64,000 nucleotides of DNA from assembly GCA_025667525.1 (NCBI GenBank), contig CM046874.1, forward strand, positions 285,612,380 to 285,676,379, read 5' to 3'. Each line of letters opens with the position of its first letter. The stretch's first letter is position 1. This document shows, in pieces, positions 1 through 10,698 of the stretch. Below the pieces are notes generated by a model. It had not been told where the DNA came from and did not search any database. It saw nothing but the letters and a program-made list of their open reading frames with translations. The DNA is from Glebionis coronaria. Lineage: Eukaryota > Streptophyta > Magnoliopsida > Asterales > Asteraceae. Position numbers and translations under genes: made by a program.

Positions 1-215
1 TGGCCATAGAACATATTAATGCTCCCCTTAAATTAATAAGGGTTAATTGTAGTGCTTTAGTATGATATATTTTGAAAGATTTAGAATCTCGTGAGAAATT
101 CTTGAAAAATTATCATACCTTAACACTACATCAAGCCATAAAAGCACAATATTCACAAAATTTACATATTCACAATTAAAAACCAATATAGAGTGGACCT
201 GAGATGTACGACCCA

Positions 216-1505
216 TTAGATGGATCGTTGCAGTAACTTGTGGTGCACTCCATATGGTCTACCACCAATGAACCTTTCTAAGCTCCTCATCAATCTACGT
301 TCCCGGAGCTTTTCATCAATCTTCTTGATCACATATGTCGCCATTTTTCGATAACCCGGATGCCAATCCTCAATCATTTCTGGTAATGACCCACCAGAAT
401 TAAGATGCTCCAATTTTCCTCTGACGTATATGAGAGTCTCATCACTGTATTTATAAAGCTCACCTACCCTCATAAAATTCATGATCCCACGACTGTTCAT
501 GTAGAAAATCCCGTAACTCGGAACGGTAATGCCGGTATAGGGACATCTTGTGACATGTTGAGGTAGAACTTGATTCATTGGACGGGTCAGGTTAAGCTTC
601 CTTTGGTAGCTTTCAACTCCCAATTGAAGATCTTCAACTCGTTTCTTGATAACAACGCTTCGTGTGAACATACGAAGTGCTGTATTCAAGGCAATGATTT
701 CTTCACGAGTAAGATGGGTAAGTTGATCACGGGTCATCATAAGCAACATGTCTTCGATATCTTCAAGGCGAATGATAGAAAAATCTCTCTGCTGTATTGT
801 GTATTCTCTGTCATCCTTCCTTTTTAGAAGAATCTCCGTCACATGATGATAGCCATTCTTGGCTTCAGTTTTCAGTCCCAAAATACTTGAGATGCGAATA
901 TCGGATTTAACAATACTTCCTGAATTGGCTAAGCAGCAACCTCTGTACGCCCTTCGGACTCGCTCGTCCCAATGTGATGCACCTATAACAGGATACATAT
1001 CATAATTACGATTTACCTTTGGGACCCAGAGTCGGTTTACCTTTTCCTCGATCCAGGGTATTGTCCCCCAATTAGCAGCTTTCAACAAGGTCAGGGAGGT
1101 TGCGTACTTGGATGATCCCTTGAGGAGATAATCAAGATCATAGGTGACAAAGAAGTCAAGAGCAATTTGATTATCTTGAGAAGGATCAAGTGGAGGTGGA
1201 GCTCTTTCTGACTCATGAAGGCCTGGCCTTTGAACGGTATTAAGAGCTTTCAGAACCTCGTCAGCATAATACTCGTACTCCATGCGGCTTAACCTGGTTT
1301 TGGCGTGAATTCTCTTGTTTTTTAGCGCTCTCTTTACCAAAGACGGAGTGACCGAAGATTTGAACTCATGAGCCAAAAATGCACACAAGTCTATCGGACT
1401 ACGGATACGGAGATATAGAACATCTCTATCAGCGTCTATGATTGGATCATATTTAGCAGTTGTCGTGATCCAAGCTTGTGGCGGTGCAGTTTCATCAATT
1501 TCCAA
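216..1505 (-). CDS. C-terminal part of retrotransposon accessory protein (429 aa open)
   Basis: This is an open frame of 429 codons. It is one nucleotide frame away from the segment upstream (1495-1890), so it is the C-terminal part of a longer protein after a frameshift near 1500-1560, and the Met at 1505 is probably internal. Its most distinctive block is RDFSIIRLEDIEDML followed by RMFTRSVVIKKRVEDLQ and LGVESYQRKLNLTRP. Near the C-terminus there is a basic stretch RRLMRSLERFIGGRPYG. I recognise this combination from abundant predicted Asteraceae proteins derived from retrotransposons; the biochemical function is unknown to me. There is no catalytic motif, signal peptide or membrane segment. 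TGA at 216-218 ends it. Confidence 0.65.
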   Translation of the reverse strand: MEIDETAPPQAWITTTAKYDPIIDADRDVLYLRIRSPIDLCAFLAHEFKSSVTPSLVKRALKNKRIHAKTRLSRMEYEYYADEVLKALNTVQRPGLHESERAPPPLDPSQDNQIALDFFVTYDLDYLLKGSSKYATSLTLLKAANWGTIPWIEEKVNRLWVPKVNRNYDMYPVIGASHWDERVRRAYRGCCLANSGSIVKSDIRISSILGLKTEAKNGYHHVTEILLKRKDDREYTIQQRDFSIIRLEDIEDMLLMMTRDQLTHLTREEIIALNTALRMFTRSVVIKKRVEDLQLGVESYQRKLNLTRPMNQVLPQHVTRCPYTGITVPSYGIFYMNSRGIMNFMRVGELYKYSDETLIYVRGKLEHLNSGGSLPEMIEDWHPGYRKMATYVIKKIDEKLRERRLMRSLERFIGGRPYGVHHKLLQRSI

Positions 1506-1983
1506 TGTATCCGCCCAGTCCCGTGTGCTTGACTCGGGAACAGTAGATTGTGGTTCTATTTGCAGAGGAGTAGAAACATGAACACTTTGCTGGTTCTGAT
1601 TCAGGCATTTCGGTGGTGTAATGAACAGGCGAGTGTTGTGCAGATTCAGGTTCAGTTACTGATTCTGCAATCACAGGAGCAACAAAAGAACTAACATGAT
1701 TAGTGGTAACAGGTATAGAAACAGAAACAGATGTACCGGGAATCGATGACGCAGTGGCAGCATTCACATCATGGCGCCACTTGGTTCGTCCTGACTCCGT
1801 AGAGGTGGACTTTTCCTTTCGCGCAGCATCTTTCTGAGACTTGGTACCAGACTTGGATGGTTTCTTTGTGTTGGCAACCTTGTCCCCCATTTTAGGCTAA
1901 TCATGTTTACCACCATCATCCTCATCATCATCCCCGTTGCTACCCTTATCACTCTCCTCATTTTGATCATCACCATTACCATC

Positions 1984-2014
<31 letters not shown>

Positions 2015-2952
2015 CCTTTGTCATCACCATCATCATCATCATCTTCTTCTTCTTCACCATCATCCTCCTCTTGTTCACTATCTTCCTTTTCCTCCTCAGC
2101 CAAAATGTGGTAAGGTACCACACTTCCAAATATCTTAAACAACCGATCATCCTCCAAGATAGCTTCATTGAGTGCTTTGTAGAGTGTCCGCTGAACTTTA
2201 GACTTGTCAAACGATCCAACTTCCTTCATGCGAGCTTTGAGGATCTTCTTTAAGTCAAAATCCGTTAAGTCATATGCAATTTTGTAGGCGGATTCGGAAG
2301 GGTTGGACGACTTGATCATCAAGTTATCAGCCGCAAGTTTCCTCATCTCATCACGCAGCTTTGGTATAAGGGCCTCAACAGATTCATTCACTCTCTCTAA
2401 AATAGAAGCTTCAAGTAACTCTTTCTGCTCCTTATATTTATCCTTTATAACTCGAAGTCTCGTAAGTCGTGCTTCACTCTTTTCAGCTTCAGCCTGTTTG
2501 ACCTGAGCAAGTTCTTCTGCGTGAGCTTTACGTGTCAATTCCATCTCTGCAGTGAACTTAGCTATCATCTCTTCTTGGGCTTTCTTGGATGCCTCTTCAC
2601 TTTGCATTCGTCGAAATAGCTCTTCTCGAAGTTTATCCATCTCTTTTCTTTGACTGTCCGTGTGTTTATCCAACATTTCTGCCATTACGAATGCAGCCAT
2701 TGAAGATGGTCCAGAGCTACTCTAGGAAGGTTGAAGAGGCTCGGTTGTGATTACAGTACTAAGGATGGAAGTTGTTGGAGGTGGAAGGAAAGGTAGTGGT
2801 GTTGACACCGGTTGTGTTGGTAAGGGCTGGATTGGTGGAGGTTGAGTTACGAGAGGCTGTGTAGTCACAATGATTCTTGTAGCACCGGACTCCTTCTCAA
2901 CACTTGTTGTATCAGCAATGGATGTCTCCTTTGATGCTGAGTAACGTTCGGG
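1495..2952 (-). pseudogene. Middle part of accessory protein: coiled coil plus Asp/Glu-rich tract
   Basis: The frame is the same as the N-terminal part (2953-4152) but is interrupted by TAA at 2953-2955, TAG near 2722 and TAG at 1897-1899. The 267-residue open piece at 1897-2700 begins with a long charged helical region (EEASKKAQEEMIAKFTAEME and following) that looks like a coiled coil. It ends in a run dominated by Asp, Glu and Gly. The piece at 1495-1890 is Ser/Thr/Lys-rich. This is probably a linker or oligomerisation region of the accessory protein. The stops show the copy is dead. Confidence 0.6.
1925..2080 (-). repeat. GAT/GAC-type trinucleotide-rich tract in accessory ORF
   Basis: On the plus strand this reads as imperfect ATC/CTT trinucleotides. 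On the coding (minus) strand it gives the acidic Asp/Glu/Gly tract of the accessory protein. The plus-strand Ile-rich reading frame here is only its shadow. Confidence 0.7.
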
Positions 2953-4152
2953 TTATCCAAACTCATTAATATCATCTGGCTCCTCGTATTCTTCTTCAAC
3001 ATCCATCTGTGCACCCGAACCACTACCGCCTGTGTCTCTCCTACTCTTTTCAATAGCCATCTTCATTAACTTTTTCTCAGTCTTTTGAGTTTGCTCAGGA
3101 GTAGGATCGTCATCAGTGTCTTCATCTCGAATAACAAACTTGTCAGCCGTGCTCTTACCCATCTTAGCCACGGTCTTTGTCTTTTTGGTTTTGGGTTCAG
3201 GTAAAGCTGTTTGTTTGCGTTTACCTTTACTCTTAACCGTGGTAGACGAGTCTTCTCCCGCTTGAATGCTTGCTCGTTGATTCTCGATTTCTTGTAGCAT
3301 GTTCTTGTAATCAGAAGAAGCGATAATCTTATCTGTCAGGAGATGACTGGGAATAGGACCAGGGATAACAACATTGGAGTGAGTTTCTTGCCTTAAGTCT
3401 ACCAGATCATCAGCATCCATTGTGTGGTGACGGCTACCTGCACGCTTATCAATAGACACATCGTTTTCCATAAAATAATGTATGATTAGCTTTATGAACC
3501 TAGGGTACTGGTAAGCTTTAGCCTTAGTCTTCGTGTTTGTGAAGAGTTGAAAAATAAACTCTTCCCACAACAATGATGCATAATCAATACCCATACCTTT
3601 GAACATACCATAGAACATCTTGACGATTGGCGGACGCACAGCATCATACCCAGTCGTCTTGGGTGTGAGACATCGACTGAGAATACCAAAAATTGCTCTC
3701 CAAGGTTGACCCACTTTGGTTGTGGTAAAATCGGACACTATTCGTATGTCCGCACATCCAATGGCATAGAACATCTCCATGGGCTCGTTCTTGGTCGGGT
3801 TCGCTGAGAATGTTAATCCTTTGGGTGACTCCCGAAAACCAAAGATCTTGTGGAAGTCTGACACGGTGAGAGTCTGTTGCTTGTTGTCCAGGAAGAATGT
3901 GATCTTGTTTGACGTTTTCTCTTTGGTTGCCCAGAATTAGTACATGTAGTCGAAGGGCACCGAAGCACTATCCCTTAGCGCATTCTTGAAGTGAGAATTG
4001 TCAAGAATGGCTGAACCTACCTTGAATCCATTGTGAGTGGAATGAGAGACCTCCTTCAACCGGTAGTTGTTTGGAATGAACTTGAGGGTTTTGGCCTCGG
4101 CAATGGCTGCTGCTCTAGAGTCTTGTATTTGTTGCACGGTTGGGTTACTCAT
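2953..4152 (-). pseudogene. N-terminal domain of retrotransposon accessory protein, one in-frame stop
   Basis: The frame starts at the ATG at 4152 (MSNPTVQQIQDSRAAAIAEA), about 700 bp downstream of the LTR. A single TAA at 3937-3939 interrupts it (DYMY-stop-FWATKEK), after which the same frame stays open to 2953. The core reads GQPWRAIFGILSRCLTPKTT, then YDAVRPPIVKMFYGM, then YQYPRFIKLIIHYFM. It ends in a Lys/Ser-rich and acidic tail. The W...CLxPKxT...YPRF order is shared with the accessory ORF at 9691-10698, so both belong to one family. Lengths and spacing fit, but I inferred the alignment by eye. Function is unknown. Confidence 0.65.
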
Positions 4153-4278
4153 TGTTTCTGCTTAAGATAAAACACAAAAGTTGATACATACAGATATGAA
4201 TATCATTATGAATTTATACCTAAGCATTATACATATGACATAATCCCTTAAGCTTGTAAAACACTCAAACATCCTTCA

Positions 4279-4656
4279 TTCGGAATAAACATTTAATTCA
4301 GAATAAATTGGTCTATCAGGAATAAACCTCTATCCGGAATAAACCTCTATCCGGAATAAACCTCTATCCGGAATAAACCTCTATCTGGAATGAACCTCTA
4401 TCCGGAATAAACCTCTATCCGGAATAAACCTCTATCCGGAATAAACCTCTATCCGGAATAAACCTCTATCCGGAATAAACCTCTATTCGGAATAAACCTC
4501 TCTCCGGAATAAACCTCTATCCGGAATAAACCTCTATCCGGAATAAACCTCTATCCGAAATAAACCTCTATCCGGAATAAAGTCTATGCGGAATAAAGTC
4601 TATGCGAAATAAAGTCTATGCGGAATAATGTCTATGCGGAATAATGTCTATGCGGA
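4279..4656. repeat. Two-phase minisatellite in retrotransposon leader
   Basis: About fifteen head-to-tail copies of a 17-bp unit (AATAAACCTCTATCCGG) run from about 4321 to 4576, with two or three degenerate copies before them. Five copies of a related 16-bp unit (AATAAAGTCTATGCGG and a T variant) follow at 4577-4656. The array lies between the primer site and the accessory ORF of the minus-strand element, so it would be in its transcribed leader. Confidence 0.9.
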
Positions 4657-4844
4657 AAAACTAAAAAACAACACTAATACATTCAAAAACTAATACAAAT
4701 CACTAATACATTCAATAAGATAATCCTTACCTTAAATCACTAATACAAATCACTAATACAAGATTCAAGGTTGATTTTCCTACAAATCACTAATACATTC
4801 AAAAACTAAAAAACAACACTAATCCTTACCTTAAATCACCCCAT

Positions 4845-4859
4845 GGCTCTCTGATACCA
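4845..4859 (-). other. Primer binding site, tRNA-iMet type
   Basis: The minus strand reads TGGTATCAGAGAGCC two bases inside the LTR edge at 4862. It matches the plant initiator tRNA-Met 3' end except for an inserted AG. Confidence 0.75.
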
Positions 4860-4861
4860 AT

Positions 4862-5180
4862 TGTAGAATATAGATAATCTTATGAATCAATAAGGTGGGT
4901 TGAAGGTTTCTAGAGAGAGAAAGTTAGTAAGAGAAAGTGAGAGAGAAATATGTGTATGTTTATTAAACTAAATGTGAAACAACCAACAACCAACCCCTTT
5001 CCATGGTGGAAAGGGGTATTTATATCCAAGCCACTAATGGGCTTGGGCCGACCCATGACAAGCCCATGGGCCGGTTTCTTACTTAACTAAATAAGCAACA
5101 TTAACTACGAGCTATACAACATTAATAATATTGTGGAGTGACTGATATTTCTAATATACGTTAAAAACGTATTTCTAACA
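4862..5180 (-). repeat. 5' LTR of the minus-strand accessory-ORF element (319 bp)
   Basis: The ends read TGTAGAATAT and ATTTCTAACA on the plus strand, which are inverted partners (TGTTAGAAAT on the minus strand), giving the usual TG...CA termini. The primer site is directly to the left. To the right the sequence switches at once to copia pol coding sequence in plus orientation. Confidence 0.8.
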
Positions 5181-5181
5181 A

Positions 5182-6172
5182 GTTTGTGATAACAAAAATA
5201 AGGTTCTTTTCACTGATACCGAATGCTTGGTGTTGAGCAAGGATTTTAAAATACCAGATGAGAAATTCATTGATTATAGGACACCTAGGCATAAGGACAT
5301 TTATAATGTGAATCTTAATGGAATTAGGATGAATAATAACTTGTCATGTCTATATGTTAAGGCTTCAGTTGATGAGATTAATCTTTGGCACAGGAGATTA
5401 GGGCACATTAATTTTAAAAATATAAATAGACTTGTGAGACATGGTTTGGTTGATGGTTTGCCTGAAAAAGGCTTTCCACAATGACCACTCTTGTGTTGCA
5501 TGCCTTAAAGGCAAATAGCACAAGGTCTCATTTAAGTCTAAACAGGTGCACTCTAGTTCTAAACCACTTCACTTGTTGCATATGAACCTGTTTTGTCCAA
5601 CTAATATAGAAAGCTTGAATGGTAAATCTTACTGTTTTGTCATCACTGATGATTTTTCTAGGTTTACCTAGACTTTCTTTTTTGCTTTGAAAAGTGACAC
5701 TGCTGATACTCTAATTAACTTTATTACCCAAATAGAAAAGAAGTCTGGTAATGAGGTTAAGATGCTTAGAAGTGATAATGGTGGTGAGTTTAGAAATAAG
5801 CTGTTGGATGATTTTTGTGCCAAGAAAGGGATTACTAGACAATTTAGTGTAGCCAGAACCCCACAGCAAAATGGGGTTGCTGAGAGAAAGAATAGAACCC
5901 TCATAGAAGCAGCCAGGACTATGTTGGCTGATGCTCACTTTCCCATTGCTTTTTGGGCTGAGGCTGTGAGTACAGCTTGTTATGTTCAGAATAGAGCATT
6001 AGTCAACAAGATTCATAACAAAACACCTTATGAGTTACTTTGGGGAAGGAAACCTAATATTGGTTTTCTTAAACCTTTTGGTTGTCATGTAGTTGTGTTG
6101 GATACTAGTGATGCCTTAGGTAAATTTAGTGCTAAAGGTGATGAAGGCTACTTCATGGGTTATTCAGTGTAG
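5182..6172 (+). pseudogene. Copia pol: GAG-pre-integrase and integrase core, broken
   Basis: The frame begins at the insertion edge with VCDNKNKVLFTDTECLVL and continues to LWHRRLGHINFKNINRL, the copia GAG-pre-integrase region. A frameshift near 5475 and TAG stops near 5517 and 5670 follow. The integrase core then continues with LRSDNGGEFRNK and TPQQNGVAERKNRTLIEAAR, which contain the second Asp and the Glu of the DDE triad. A TAG at 6170-6172 separates it from the open RT frame, which is in the same phase. It would have inserted the cDNA into host DNA; this copy cannot be translated through. Confidence 0.85.
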
Positions 6173-6289
6173 AGTAGAGGATACAGGGTTTACATTAAGA
6201 AGGAAAAACGTATACTTGAAAAAGTACATGTTAGGTTTTTAGAAAGTAAACCTAGTGATCCTGAAAGTGGTCCAAATTGGTTATTTGGC

Positions 6290-8503
6290 TTGGAACCTCT
6301 ATCTAGGACTTTGAATTATACGCCTGTTACTAATCCAAACATTGCGAAGGTAACTTCAAATGTTGTGGAAGAACCAGTTGTTGATGTTTCAGGTACACAG
6401 ATTAATGAAGAGGTTGGATCACAAGCAGATAAATCATCACCCATACTTGAGTATGTCACTATTCCCATATGGACAGATGTATTTGCTGCTGCTGCTGCTG
6501 GAAAGGAAAATGGTGGTCCTCAAGTATCACCAGTTGACAACATGCATTATCTTTCAGGCGCTGACAAAGGAAAATCTGGCGCTGACAAGACAACTTCAGA
6601 CGTTGATGGCTCAAACGTTGACAGTCATGATCCAGGCGTTGACAGCTCTCTTGACCATATTTTCTCTTCCAGTTATGAACAAGGTGAACCTTCAAATAGA
6701 AATGGAGAGGCTCATTCAGATGTTGATGGAAGAGAGTCTGAAGAAGATATTGGTAACATGGAAGATGAGATTGAGGACAACACACTTATTGAAGGAGGAG
6801 TGCTAACTTCTACAATCAAAAATAACCCTTCTTCTCTAATTATTGGTGATGTGATGTCCCCTGTGCAAACTAGAAGATCTCATCAGAATCTTGGAGGATT
6901 TATTGCCAATATTCACAAGAAGGTTGATACCCCTCTTGTTCAAGCATGTTTGTTTGCCTGTTTTCTGTCACAACAGGAACCCAAGAAGATTTTTGATGCT
7001 CTCAAAGAACCAAGTTGGGTGGAAGCAATGCAGGATGAGCTTTACCAATTTGCTATCCAGGATGTTTGGGAGTTGGTTGATTGTCCCAGACATGTCAGAC
7101 CTATTGGGACAAGATGGGTTCTTAGAAACAAAAAGGATGAAAGAAGCATTGTGGTCAGAAACAAGGCACGTTTAGTGGCTCAAGGATATACACAAGAGGA
7201 AGGGATAGACTATGAGGAGGTCTTTGCACCAGTTGCAAGGATTGAGGCTATAAGGATATTTCTAACCTATGCTTCCTGCATGGGCTTTACTGTCTATCAA
7301 ATGGATGTGAAGAGTGTTTTTCTTTATGGCATAATTGTAGAGGAGGTTTATGTTATGCAGCCTCCTGGTTTTGAAGATTCAGAACATCCAGACAAGGTGT
7401 ATAGAGTCAAGAAAGCTATGTATGGACTTCATCAAGCCCCAAGAGCATGGTATGGCACATTGTCCACCTATCTGGTGGAAAATGGATTCAAAAGGGGCAC
7501 CATAGACCAGACCTTATTTACAAAGACTGGTAAGGATTTCTTACTTGTTCAGGTCTATGTGGATGATATCATCTTTGGCTCTTCTAGTCCAAAGATGAGT
7601 GAGGACTTTTCCAAGCTTATGACAGACAAGTTCAAGATGAGTGCAATGGGGGAGATGAACTTCTTTCTAGGGTTACAAGTTCAGCAGAAAGAGGATGGTA
7701 TCTTCATCTCTCAAGATAAATATGTAGTAGAAATCTTGAAGAAGTTTGGCTTTTCGCCACATGAGAAAAGGGATAGTACTCCTATGGATAGAGAACACCC
7801 TTGGGGAGAAGTTGGAGATGGAAAAGATGTGGATGTCAGGCACTATAGATCAATGATTGGTTCATCGATGTATCTCACAGCTTCAAGACCTGACATTATG
7901 TTTGATGTGTGTGTATGTGCACGTCATCAAGTGACTCCCAAAGAGTGTCATCTTCATGTTGTCACGAGAATCTTCAGATACCTTAGATGTTATCCAGACC
8001 TGGGATTATGGTATCCAAAAGATTCACCATTGGAGCTTATTGCATATTCAGACAGTGATTATGGTGGTGACAAGTTTGATAGAAAATCCACAACTGGTGG
8101 ATGTCAGTTTCTTGGGAGCAGATTGATCTCTTGGCAATGCAAGAAACAAACAGTGGTGGCCAATTCTACAACTGAAGCAGAATATGTAGCAGCAGCTGCT
8201 TGTTGTGGACAAGTCTTATGGATTCAGAACCAGTTGTTGGATTATGGGTATAATTTTATGCATACCAAGATTTTTGTAGACAATAACAGCACTTTATGCA
8301 TTATTAAAAATCCTGTACATCACTCTAAAACAAAACACATAGAAATTAGACATCATTTTATAAGAGATTGTTTTGAAAAGGGTTTAATACAACCAGATAG
8401 GGTTGACACAGAAGAAAATGTGTCTGATTTATTGACTAAACCTTTTGATACTGTAAGATTTCAATACTTGGTAACAAGTGTTGGAATGATCAATCTCACT
8501 TAA
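6290..8503 (+). CDS. Copia pol: reverse transcriptase and RNase H (737 aa open)
   Basis: The open frame really starts after the TAG at 6172, so the Met at 6290 is only the first in frame. The first ~200 residues are an integrase C-terminal tail and an acidic linker containing the heptad repeats [24 protein letters not shown]. The copia RT follows: [12 protein letters not shown] near residue 243, [20 protein letters not shown], and the catalytic YVDD near residue 422. RNase H follows with [24 protein letters not shown] and [14 protein letters not shown]. The catalytic RT residues are present and no stop occurs for 2.2 kb, so this part decayed less than the integrase. TAA ends it at 8501-8503. 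Confidence 0.9.
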   Translation: MEPLSRTLNYTPVTNPNIAKVTSNVVEEPVVDVSGTQINEEVGSQADKSSPILEYVTIPIWTDVFAAAAAGKENGGPQVSPVDNMHYLSGADKGKSGADKTTSDVDGSNVDSHDPGVDSSLDHIFSSSYEQGEPSNRNGEAHSDVDGRESEEDIGNMEDEIEDNTLIEGGVLTSTIKNNPSSLIIGDVMSPVQTRRSHQNLGGFIANIHKKVDTPLVQACLFACFLSQQEPKKIFDALKEPSWVEAMQDELYQFAIQDVWELVDCPRHVRPIGTRWVLRNKKDERSIVVRNKARLVAQGYTQEEGIDYEEVFAPVARIEAIRIFLTYASCMGFTVYQMDVKSVFLYGIIVEEVYVMQPPGFEDSEHPDKVYRVKKAMYGLHQAPRAWYGTLSTYLVENGFKRGTIDQTLFTKTGKDFLLVQVYVDDIIFGSSSPKMSEDFSKLMTDKFKMSAMGEMNFFLGLQVQQKEDGIFISQDKYVVEILKKFGFSPHEKRDSTPMDREHPWGEVGDGKDVDVRHYRSMIGSSMYLTASRPDIMFDVCVCARHQVTPKECHLHVVTRIFRYLRCYPDLGLWYPKDSPLELIAYSDSDYGGDKFDRKSTTGGCQFLGSRLISWQCKKQTVVANSTTEAEYVAAAACCGQVLWIQNQLLDYGYNFMHTKIFVDNNSTLCIIKNPVHHSKTKHIEIRHHFIRDCFEKGLIQPDRVDTEENVSDLLTKPFDTVRFQYLVTSVGMINLT
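6556..6646 (+). repeat. Phased CGYTGAYA array in pol linker
   Basis: Motif cores start at 6559, 6580, 6601, 6616 and 6637, giving spacings of 21, 21, 15 and 21 bp. All are read in the same codon phase, as (G/D/N)(A/V)D. The array lies between integrase and RT in a low-complexity acidic linker. Confidence 0.85.
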
Positions 8504-9290
8504 TATGTGTTTTAGGATCTTTTTGTAAAAGTATGTACAGGATATGCATTGTTATTGGTCTTTTTGTGAAGTTAGATTTACCACTTTATTTGTCTAACAC
8601 TGACAAAGGTTATTTTAACGCTGATAAGTGTTATCGTGGCGTTGTCATCAACATGTTAGTTTTGTGGTTTTTGATCTAAGTGTGCAGGCGTTGTTAGCAT
8701 TGTACCATTGGATACATAATTGCTTATGGATCCTTGGAGAATCATTGGAGCATGTTTCAATTTATGGATGATGGTTGGAATATTCATATTCCTATCTTGA
8801 CATAAATTTTTATTTACATGCATATTATTTGGCAACTTATGTATCACAGTTTAAGGGGAGGTTTTAGGAACCTTTAGGACTTTTGGGTATTCTTATGATA
8901 CTCTTATCATAATTCTAGATTGTGTCCATTGGTGAGTATGAGTTAGTTTTCTATCTCATGAGGCACTGTAGCATGCAAAGTTGATATACTATGCATGCTG
9001 CCAAGACCTTTTTGGCTTAGAATTGGATGTGGTCTGTTGGGAGACTTGGGTATGATTTATATTGGGTTTACCTGGGAGTTACAAGGGATTTTATGAGATA
9101 ACTTAACTGTTAAGAATTTTGGTTAGCAAGGGACACTAGAGGACTGTTATGTCTATCTTGCATAAGCAAGTGTGCATAATTGGACAGTGCTTGCCGCCCT
9201 ATAATAATTTTCAGTTTATAGGTTATCTTCACTAGGATAAATTACTTTGTTAAGGTCCTTTTTATTTCTTTTTTATTATTTTTATTTTTG

Positions 9291-9411
9291 GACGTTGACA
9301 GATATATTTCCAAGCGTTGTTGTGACCAATTTAGACGTTGACATTGCTTTTACAAACGTTGACAGGAATATAGCCGCTGGGCGTTGATGGGTTATTTTTG
9401 ACCGTTGACAC
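9291..9411 (+). repeat. Phased CGYTGAYA array upstream of accessory ORF
   Basis: Cores start at 9293, 9315, 9336, 9357, 9382 and 9403 (spacings 22, 21, 21, 25, 21). The array is noncoding and ends about 180 bp upstream of a TATA-like box at 9582. Confidence 0.8.
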
Positions 9412-9558
9412 TCAGTGGGTCCTACCCAGTTGTTATTTTTGATGAAAATTGAGGCCGTAATTTTGGGAGTAGATAATTTTTAATTAATGCACAAGATAAC
9501 TTATTTTCTTTTCAATATTTTCATCATTATATTTTGAAAATACTTGCCTTATTTTTGA

Positions 9559-9620
9559 CCAATCACATGTGCCTATCACTCCTATATATTTGGCTCCTAC
9601 TTTTTAAACAGGGTACTCTT
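9559..9620 (+). promoter_or_regulatory. Candidate internal promoter for the accessory ORF
   Basis: CCAAT at 9559-9563 and CTATATATT at 9582-9590 lie about 100 bp before the ATG at 9691 (context ATCCATGGCG, close to a good plant start context). The phased array lies upstream at a distance similar to that in the LTR. An alternative is a splice acceptor (CACAAACAG near 9670-9679) that joins the ORF to the genomic leader. Confidence 0.4.
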
Positions 9621-9690
9621 ATATTCTTGTCTAACAAATTTCTCCTATAATTCATCTTTTATAATCTTTCACAAACAGCTTTCTACATCC

Positions 9691-10698
9691 ATGGCGCCTA
9701 AGTTTAAACCAAGTGACTTGGTATTGGGATTCAGAAGTCAGCATAATATGATTGCTTATTTGGAGGTTGATGATACTTTGTTTCCACAATACACCCAGAT
9801 GGTGGCGTATTTGAATGCATCTCCACTACGGTATGCTCTTTCTCATGCTCCTCTCATCCCTGTTACTCATATTAAACAGTTTTGGAACACTGTTAGTTCC
9901 TCAATGCTTAATAATGTGACTACATTAACAACTATTGTTCATAGGCGTTCTTGGGTGGTTACTGAAGCCTTGGTTCACCAGTCTTTGTATCTTGATGATG
10001 CAGATGGTATAACCACTCTCTCCATTAATGAGATAGAACAAGGACTTCAGGCTTTGGGGTATCCTTTCCCTGAAGAGGGTACTTTAAATAAATATCATAA
10101 ACAATAATTCCCCCCAGCCTGGAAGTACTTAATACATGTCATCCTTCAATGTTTGAGTCCCAAATGTACTGCACATAATGAAATTAATAGATCAATTGCT
10201 AGTGCAATTGTGTGCATTACAAATGGGCAAAAGTATAATTTTTCTAAACTGATTTTTGATGGCATGTGTAAAAACAAGGGTAATAAGATGACTTTGGCTT
10301 ATCCCAGATTTTTGCAAATGGTTTTTGATGAGCAAAGGTACTGCACAAGGGATCGTGATGACTTTTATGTGATCCCTGTGCAAAAGAAAGCTATTTTTAG
10401 TAAGATGAACTCAACCCCTCACAGAGACTTACCCCTCACCCAAGCTATGCTTGCTGTTATTGCAGCAACACAACCTCAACCTGACCCACAACCACAACTT
10501 GATCCAATACCAGACCCCTTACCTTCACCTCAACACATGGAACTTGACCAGGACTCCTTCAATGCTGACACGTTAAATGTTGGCGTTGACACTACTAATC
10601 CAAACGTTGACACCTTTCCATCACAGACCCAAACACCCCTTAACCTTCACACTACCACCCAATCTACATCATCTTCTACACCCCCTGAATATAGGTGA
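9691..10698 (+). pseudogene. Accessory protein N-terminal domain, one stop and one frameshift
   Basis: The frame starts with MAPKFKPSDLVLGFRSQHNM. A TAA at 10105-10107 interrupts it (KYHKQ-stop-FPPAWKYL), and the same frame then continues to TGA at 10696-10698. The second half has WKYLIHVILQCLSPKCT and then LAYPRFLQMVFDEQ, the same W/CLxPK/YPRF core as at 2953-4152. A Pro/Gln/Ser-rich linker follows with three phased motif copies (NADT, GVDT, NVDT; cores 10563, 10584, 10605, spacing 21). A frameshift around 10690 leads into the frame of 10695-12842. By position it corresponds to the env-like or extra ORF of SIRE elements, but I see no signal peptide or membrane span. Confidence 0.7.

Larger units (their letters stand above)
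1..5180 (-). mobile_element. Accessory-ORF-only LTR retrotransposon (3' end outside window)
   Basis: Read on the minus strand, this is a 319-bp LTR (4862-5180), a tRNA-iMet-type primer site, a leader with a minisatellite, then one long broken ORF running to 216. I see no zinc knuckle, protease, reverse transcriptase or integrase, so in this copy the element looks non-autonomous. A purine-rich stretch near 20-30 (minus AAGGGGAGC) could be its polypurine tract, but the 3' LTR is not inside the window. Its right edge abuts copia pol coding sequence at 5181, so it was inserted into that copia element. The target duplication cannot be checked because the left flank lies outside. Confidence 0.7.
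8504..9690 (+). other. Spacer between pol and accessory ORF, with motif arrays
   Basis: No ORF of note lies in these 1.2 kb. It holds a short motif cluster directly after pol (cores at 8598, 8619, 8640, spacing 21 and 21) and a larger one at 9291-9411. A promoter-like stretch near 9559-9620 follows. The rest is AT-rich with nothing else recognised. Confidence 0.7.

Noticed and set aside
1903..2253. Plus-strand Ile-rich hydrophobic frame resembling a membrane protein
   Set aside because: It is the antisense of the Asp/Glu-rich tract and coiled coil of the minus-strand accessory ORF.
4279..4656. CRISPR-like regular array
   Set aside because: Units are contiguous without unique spacers; it is a minisatellite in a plant retrotransposon leader.
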